In this document: in pieces, positions 15,644 to 19,274 of the stretch | Layout of the letters: each line of letters begins with the position of its first letter | Numbering within the stretch: the first letter of the stretch is position 1 | Assembly: GCA_038210495.1 (NCBI GenBank) | Contig: JBBQWR010000068.1 | Span: 1-19,274 of the forward strand | DNA from: JBBQWR01 sp038210495 | Lineage (GTDB): Bacteria; Planctomycetota; Planctomycetia; Pirellulales; DATAWG01 | Direction: 5' to 3' | DNA: 19,274 nucleotides | The notes under the pieces: model-generated | Told to the model about the DNA's origin: nothing | What the model saw: only the letters and a program-made list of their open reading frames with translations | Databases searched by the model: none | Made by a program: the position numbers and the translations under genes

Positions 15644-16498
15644 ATGGGAAAAACAGTCGAGTTGGACAAGAATTTGGCCGACGGTTTGAAGGCCGCCAAG
15701 TCGAAGCGGTGCTATTTTGCCCTGGTGCTCAAAGGCGCCGCCGACGGGGCCCTGCTGGTGTCGAAGACCAAGATCGCGGCGCCCGCGATCGGCGAAGCGA
15801 AGAAGAAAAGCGGCGGTTCCGCCACCGTCGTTGGCTTCGTGTCCTATGAAGACGGCTTGTATGTCTTCGATACGGCCAAGCCCGCCGCCGCCACCGCGGC
15901 CCAGGCCGTCAAGATCATCGTCAAGCGAGACGCCGAGCTTTCGGTTCACGCCGAGTTCCGCGTCAGCGCCGATCCGGAATTGGCCACGCTCGGGGACGGG
16001 CAAACCGCTTCGGGCGCCGGCGGCGCACAAACCGGCCAACCCACGTCGTCAACGGCGCAAAAGGGCACGACGCCAAAGGGCGCAGCCCAAAAACCGCTTC
16101 CCGAGGCCGCGAAATACGCCGCCGCCCTCACGACCTGGGAGCAAGCCAGCGCGGCCGCGCTGAGCGCCGTCGGTAAGCTTGTTTCGGGGCTCGAAGGGAC
16201 CGGCGATGAAGTGGCTCTGTCGATCGCGTCGGTCATCAAGGAACTGCAGGCGAGCTTTCCCGACACGCTCGATGACGCCTTGACCGCTCTGGCGAAGGCC
16301 GCCGAGTGGGGAAATCCTGAGGACGCGGAAACGTATCGCGTTCGCGCCGAGATCGCCATCAAGGCCTCGCTGGCGTATCTGAACAACAACGCCCTGACGA
16401 TCGAAGGTTGCGAGCACAATCCTCTGGGCATCAGCGTTCCCTTCAGCGCGGCGCTGAAAGAGGCGCTCAAGCAAGTGTTGATCGCGGTCAAGAAATAA
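15644..16498 (+). CDS. Unrecognised two-domain protein paired with the RasGAP gene
   Basis: A 284-aa protein of no family I can name. ATG 15644 follows AGGA at 15630-15633 and the first residues begin a clear domain; the longer frame from 15458 adds 62 residues of non-coding character. Residues 1 to about 108 look like an alpha/beta domain: LADGLKAAKSKRCYFALVLK, then DGALLVSKTKI, GSATVVGFVSYEDGLYVFDT and a final strand VHAEFRV. Residues about 115-155 are a low-complexity Gly/Thr/Ala/Gln linker. Residues 155-284 are almost wholly helical (AAKYAAALTTWEQASAAALS, IKELQASFPDTLDDALTALA, ALKEALKQVLIAV). There is no signal peptide or membrane segment, so it is cytoplasmic or exported by a leaderless route. 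It lies 79 bases before the RasGAP gene on the same strand, so they are probably one operon; a physical partnership is inference. Confidence 0.72.
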   Translation: MGKTVELDKNLADGLKAAKSKRCYFALVLKGAADGALLVSKTKIAAPAIGEAKKKSGGSATVVGFVSYEDGLYVFDTAKPAAATAAQAVKIIVKRDAELSVHAEFRVSADPELATLGDGQTASGAGGAQTGQPTSSTAQKGTTPKGAAQKPLPEAAKYAAALTTWEQASAAALSAVGKLVSGLEGTGDEVALSIASVIKELQASFPDTLDDALTALAKAAEWGNPEDAETYRVRAEIAIKASLAYLNNNALTIEGCEHNPLGISVPFSAALKEALKQVLIAVKK

Positions 16499-16577
16499 CC
16501 GCCCGTCGTGACCGGATCGCCATAGCCACTTTTCCGATCAAACGCCGCATTCCTTCCACGATTCTTGGAGCCCTCGC

Positions 16578-18353
16578 ATGTCCGTCGACCAACAACAACC
16601 TGACCAGCAGTATGACGTCGCTCCCGAGCTAATAGACGCCTATCAAGCCCAATATTTCCCCCATGTGCCGCGGCGAGCCCGCTTTGTTCCACGGCAAGTC
16701 CCCACCGGCGCGGTCCCGAACCAGCCGGTCGTTCCGCAGCAGGTTGTCCCCCAGCCGGTCGTTCAGCAACCGGTCGTCAATCAGCCGGTCGTCCCACAGC
16801 AGGTCGTTCCGCAGCGGCCGGTCATTACGCCCGCGAAACAAAATTTCGATCTCGCCAAGCAAGGGTTCGACCGATTCATGGTGAATCCCACGGGTGGCTG
16901 GACTGTGGCCAACGCCAGAGACGTCAAAGCGCTGCGGCAAGAGATGATCGACATCGCCAAGGCCGAACTGGCCGGGAAAGACGACGTCTCGCGCAAAGTC
17001 ATGTTGATGTTCGACAGCTCGGATGAACAATACAAGCTAAAAGTCACCGCGCTGATCAAGAAAACGCTGAACGACATTGCGGCGACCGTAAACGAGCCGC
17101 TGAACAACACCGGGGGCGCGATCAAGACGTTGAACGAAGCGCTGGACGCTCTGGCGATCCAACGCGCGCATTACGCGGACACGCGCGGCATCAATCCGAA
17201 AGAGACGGAGCTTCTCGCACAGCGAACGCGAAAGGTCCAGGCGATCGACGATCACATGGGTGAATTGAAGGAAATCAACACTCGATTACGCGCGGCGCTC
17301 AAAATGAAAACAAAGCCCGCGCTCGACTTGCTCGCCACGCTGCCGGCGCTCGCCATCGGCGATCCCCAACAAAGCCAGCAGGCGATCCAGGATCTTTCCC
17401 AGTCGCTTAACGGTAACGATCAAATGCGGCAAGATCTGTTTCAGGCGGCCGGCCCGGAACATTGCCAGGCGCTGTGCCAGCTTTTGCGGGCGAACGATCC
17501 CTGGTGCAAGGAATTGGCCATCGCGCGGGCCGACGATCCGGCGTTCATGGACCCGCTGTGCAAAACGGCGATCCTCGCCGAGTCGGGCGCCGCGCAGAAG
17601 AATACGTTTTTCCGCGGGAACACGACGGCCACCAAGCTGGCCACGGCCTACGCGCAGAATTCCCCGGGCGGCAAGGCTTACTGCCAAAACGCCTGCGACC
17701 GCTTCGCGAAACTGGCCAAGGGCAAGGGGACCCTGGAACTCGACGACAGCAAGGATGCGAAGCTCAAAGACAAGGACATCCGAGCGAACCAAGCAAACCA
17801 AAAGGAGATTCTCGCCGGCGTGATCGACGGCGTCACGGGAGACCTTTCGTCGGTTCCGCCCGAAATCGCCAAGATTTGCAAGACCTTCCATGACGAAGCC
17901 CTGCGAGTCTCCAAGGGGAATAACGCCCAGGCCAGCGCGGAAGACGAGGAATTCGCCACGACGCAATCGGGCGGTTTCCTGATGTTGCGTGTTGTTTGCC
18001 CGTCGATGGTCGATCCGTTGCAAAACGAATTGAACCGACTCGAAAGGGAAACGGACTACACGATGAGTCGACAGAAGGCGGAGAATAAATGGCGCCAAGA
18101 GGGCAAGGATATGCAGAAGTTCAAATATCCGGATCCGCCCAGTGAGTACAAGAAAGCGAAAGAACAGTTGCGGTTGGTGACATTGCAGTCGAAGGTCCTG
18201 CAGAACATGTCCAACGGCGTGCAGTTTAAGACGAGTGAGGAGGGGGGGAAGGAGCCCTACATGGTTCCGATGAACGACGTCATCAAGCAAGGGGACCAAT
18301 TCGCCCCCGACGCGGCGAAGCTGCGCGGATTCTTGAAACGGATTGCACAGTAG
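16578..18353 (+). CDS. Bacterial RasGAP-domain protein
   Basis: A 591-aa protein; ATG 16578 follows GGAG at 16567-16570. Residues 45-85 are a disordered Pro/Val/Gln repeat (QPVVPQQVVPQ units). Residues 86 to about 240 are helical. Residues about 245-590 match a RasGAP domain along its length: KNTFFRGNTTATK with R346 at the Arg-finger position (compare TLFRGNSLASK in neurofibromin); LELDDSK, then LSSVPPEIAKICK (compare FEVDPTR, SSSEFPPQLRSVC); the signature GGFLMLRVVCPSMVDP with R471; and SKVLQNMSNGVQF (K539), KEPYMVPMNDVI and LRGFLKRIA at the end. About 48 residues of charged helix are inserted between the signature and KVLQN. RasGAPs speed GTP hydrolysis by Ras-type GTPases; the key Arg residues are kept, so activity is plausible. 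There is no signal peptide or membrane segment. Target GTPase and cellular location are unknown. Codon use and GC look like the neighbours, so any transfer from eukaryotes would be old. Confidence 0.88.
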   Translation: MSVDQQQPDQQYDVAPELIDAYQAQYFPHVPRRARFVPRQVPTGAVPNQPVVPQQVVPQPVVQQPVVNQPVVPQQVVPQRPVITPAKQNFDLAKQGFDRFMVNPTGGWTVANARDVKALRQEMIDIAKAELAGKDDVSRKVMLMFDSSDEQYKLKVTALIKKTLNDIAATVNEPLNNTGGAIKTLNEALDALAIQRAHYADTRGINPKETELLAQRTRKVQAIDDHMGELKEINTRLRAALKMKTKPALDLLATLPALAIGDPQQSQQAIQDLSQSLNGNDQMRQDLFQAAGPEHCQALCQLLRANDPWCKELAIARADDPAFMDPLCKTAILAESGAAQKNTFFRGNTTATKLATAYAQNSPGGKAYCQNACDRFAKLAKGKGTLELDDSKDAKLKDKDIRANQANQKEILAGVIDGVTGDLSSVPPEIAKICKTFHDEALRVSKGNNAQASAEDEEFATTQSGGFLMLRVVCPSMVDPLQNELNRLERETDYTMSRQKAENKWRQEGKDMQKFKYPDPPSEYKKAKEQLRLVTLQSKVLQNMSNGVQFKTSEEGGKEPYMVPMNDVIKQGDQFAPDAAKLRGFLKRIAQ

Positions 18354-18365
18354 GCTGGAGACTGG

Positions 18366-18393
18366 AGGCTTGAGACGACAGGCTTGAGACGAC
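18366..18393 (+). repeat. 14-bp tandem repeat, two copies
   Basis: AGGCTTGAGACGAC occurs twice in direct succession (18366-18379 and 18380-18393), 13 bases after the RasGAP stop. A degenerate third copy (GGCTGGAGACTGG) precedes it at about 18354-18366. Such GGCTTGAG runs are typical filler after genes in these genomes. Confidence 0.8.
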
Positions 18394-18504
18394 ACGAATT
18401 CATCGGCGAGCGCGTCTTCGAATTAGAGCCTATCCGACAACCGTCAGGGACTGTGCGCCAACGCCGTTGTGTGAGAGCCCTTCAAACTCTGCTTCGCTCC
18501 CTCC

Positions 18505-18651
18505 CTCGGCGGCGACGACTCAACTTCCACCTTCGCCCTGTATCCTTCCTCGGCAGCGAGGACTCAACTACGACCTTCGCCCTGTTCCCTCCCTCGGCGG
18601 AGAGGACTCAATTACGACCTTTGCCCTGCTCCCTCCCCTCGGCGGGGAGGG
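18505..18651 (+). repeat. Degenerate 44-bp tandem repeat, about 3.3 copies
   Basis: Units beginning CTCGGCGGCGACGACTCAAC, CTCGGCAGCGAGGACTCAAC and CTCGGCGGAGAGGACTCAAT start at 18505, 18549 and 18593; a partial fourth starts at 18638. The period is 44-45 bases, and each full unit ends in ACCTTCGCCCTG or a close variant. The last junction forms a hairpin, CCCTCCCC (18631-18638) with GGGGAGGG (18644-18651). Together with the flanking stretches this fills the gene-free interval 18354-18813; no coding sequence is seen in it. Confidence 0.75.
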
Positions 18652-18763
18652 CTGGGGAGGGGGGGGCTGCCTATCGGGCGCGTTCGCTTGCTCGACGCGC
18701 GTCAAAAAGATCACGCGTCCGCGAGCGAAGAGCCAATAAGACTCCCTCTCGCGGCGGGGGGGC

Positions 18764-18815
18764 AAAAGGGGACGCAGCTTGAATATTAATTGAGTCGCGT
18801 CCCCTTTTCCACTCC
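18764..18815 (+). repeat. REP-like palindromic element, copy 2
   Basis: A perfect 12-bp inverted repeat, AAAAGGGGACGC (18764-18775) and GCGTCCCCTTTT (18797-18808), with a 21-base AT-rich centre. The 48-base unit 18768-18815 differs from copy 1 (15016-15063) at two positions and has the same orientation. It directly abuts the left edge of the TadG-like fragment, so it marks the point where that gene was cut. It could form a strong hairpin downstream of the RasGAP gene and limit read-through. Confidence 0.85.
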
Positions 18816-19134
18816 CGCCTATGGGAACAACAACTCGCCGGGAAATTTCGGCTTGGTAAGCATTGGCCCGCCGTCCAATAGCACTCCTTCGTATAGCAAT
18901 TGGATCGACGGCGGGTCCACGCAATCGGACCTCGATTATTTCGGCGCAAATGGGCTCCAGGCCACGCCTAGCTCGCCGGCGATCATGCATGGCGGTCCGG
19001 GTCTCAAAAGCACCCTTGTGTCGAATCTCGCCGGCGTCGTTGGTCAGCCGCGCGAAGTGGTGCTCTTCTCGTCGGTCTCCGGCAATGGCTCAAACACGCA
19101 GTACACGGTCGTCGGCTTCGCGGGGGTCACGATC
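18814..19134 (+). pseudogene. C-terminal fragment of a planctomycete TadG/TadE-like pilus protein
   Basis: About 107 codons with clear protein character: NNNSPGNFGLVSIG, GGSTQSDLDYFGANGLQ, GGPGLKSTLVSNLAGVVGQP and TQYTVVGFAGVTI. This pattern is what I know from the C-terminal part of TadG/TadE-like pseudopilin proteins of planctomycetes, which form part of Flp/Tad pilus machinery in the envelope. The N-terminal membrane helix and the first part are missing: the frame enters directly from the REP-like repeat (TTG 18790 lies inside the repeat). At the 3' side the match ends at GVTI and the last ten codons to the stop at 19167 are IS sequence. The gene is therefore cut at both ends and not functional. 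Confidence 0.6.
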
Positions 19135-19274
19135 CAGGGCGAACGCATTTCAGCTTGCGCATTTTAGCAGCTTTTCGAGGTAAGCATTGTTCCAGCCGGC
19201 CCGCAGTCGCTTACGGCGCAGGCTTCCCTTCTCGATGCGTTCTTGTTTGACCAGGCTCAGCGCGGCGCGGCGAA
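19135..19274 (-). mobile_element. ISAs1-type insertion sequence, partial
   Basis: The sequence from CAGGGC at 19135 to the right edge belongs to an insertion sequence whose transposase is read on the minus strand. CAGGG is a plausible terminal-repeat start and lies 15 bases beyond the transposase stop. The other end, the second inverted repeat and the target duplication lie outside the window, so the exact boundary is inferred. Confidence 0.6.
19150..19274 (-). CDS. ISAs1 family transposase, C-terminal end
   Basis: The last 40 codons of a transposase that continues past the right edge. The visible sequence, AALSLVKQERIEKG followed by RRKRLRAGWNNAYLEKLL, matches the usual ISAs1 C-terminus (LALNLLKQEK..., KRLRAGWDxDYLLKLL). 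The stop TGA is at 19150-19152. The DDE catalytic residues would lie outside the window, so activity cannot be judged. Its insertion removed the 3' end of the TadG-like gene. Confidence 0.75.
   Translation of the reverse strand, partial: RRAALSLVKQERIEKGSLRRKRLRAGWNNAYLEKLLKCAS

Noticed and set aside
17286..18395. A 369-codon open frame antisense to the RasGAP gene
   Set aside because: Arg/Leu-rich mirror translation without motifs; the sense strand encodes the RasGAP domain over the same stretch.
18366..18651. Repeat cluster considered as a CRISPR array
   Set aside because: The 14-bp and 44-bp units are tandem without unique spacers, and no cas genes are present.

Overview
The window reads as chromosome of a high-GC planctomycete, probably of the Pirellulales or a relative. 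Reasons: two PEP-CTERM proteins, an HAF-repeat protein, a membrane protein with the planctomycete-type DPYYAWLGIPP N-terminus, a TadG-like pilus protein remnant, a Uma2 nuclease, and many small palindromic and tandem repeats between genes. This assignment is inference from protein families; no 16S gene or other marker is present.

Left part (1-9.8 kb), mostly envelope and secreted proteins: the end of a PEP-CTERM protein, followed by a hairpin; a large exported G8-domain/beta-helix protein resembling animal CEMIP/TMEM2; a secreted Gly-rich then Trp/Tyr-rich protein ending at a perfect intrinsic terminator; convergent to it, a 939-aa J-like/transmembrane/PEGA/lectin-like protein whose last codons lie inside that terminator; an HAF-repeat PEP-CTERM protein; a small lipoprotein; and a membrane-anchored phospholipase D-type nuclease.

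Middle (9.8-14.6 kb), housekeeping and stand-alone genes: a remnant of a receiver domain, leuC-leuD (isopropylmalate isomerase of leucine synthesis) as a tight pair, a Uma2-type nuclease, a nucleotidyltransferase-HD protein, and a retropepsin-like protease gene that appears frameshifted near its start.

Right part (14.6-19.3 kb), accessory: an orphan HigA-like XRE regulator whose reading frame runs through a G10 tract into a REP-like repeat; then a two-gene unit consisting of a 284-aa protein of unknown family and a 591-aa protein whose C-terminal half is a well-preserved RasGAP domain (Arg finger in FFRGNT, the GFLMLRVVCPS signature, and the KVLQN...KEPYM...FL tail). The unit is bracketed by two same-orientation copies of a 48-bp palindromic repeat (46 of 48 bases identical). 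Beyond the second copy lie a TadG-like gene fragment and the C-terminal end of an ISAs1-type transposase that cuts it.

The most interesting item is the bacterial RasGAP protein and its partner. No Ras-like GTPase is encoded in the window, so its target is open: a host or prey GTPase, or a small GTPase of the bacterium itself.
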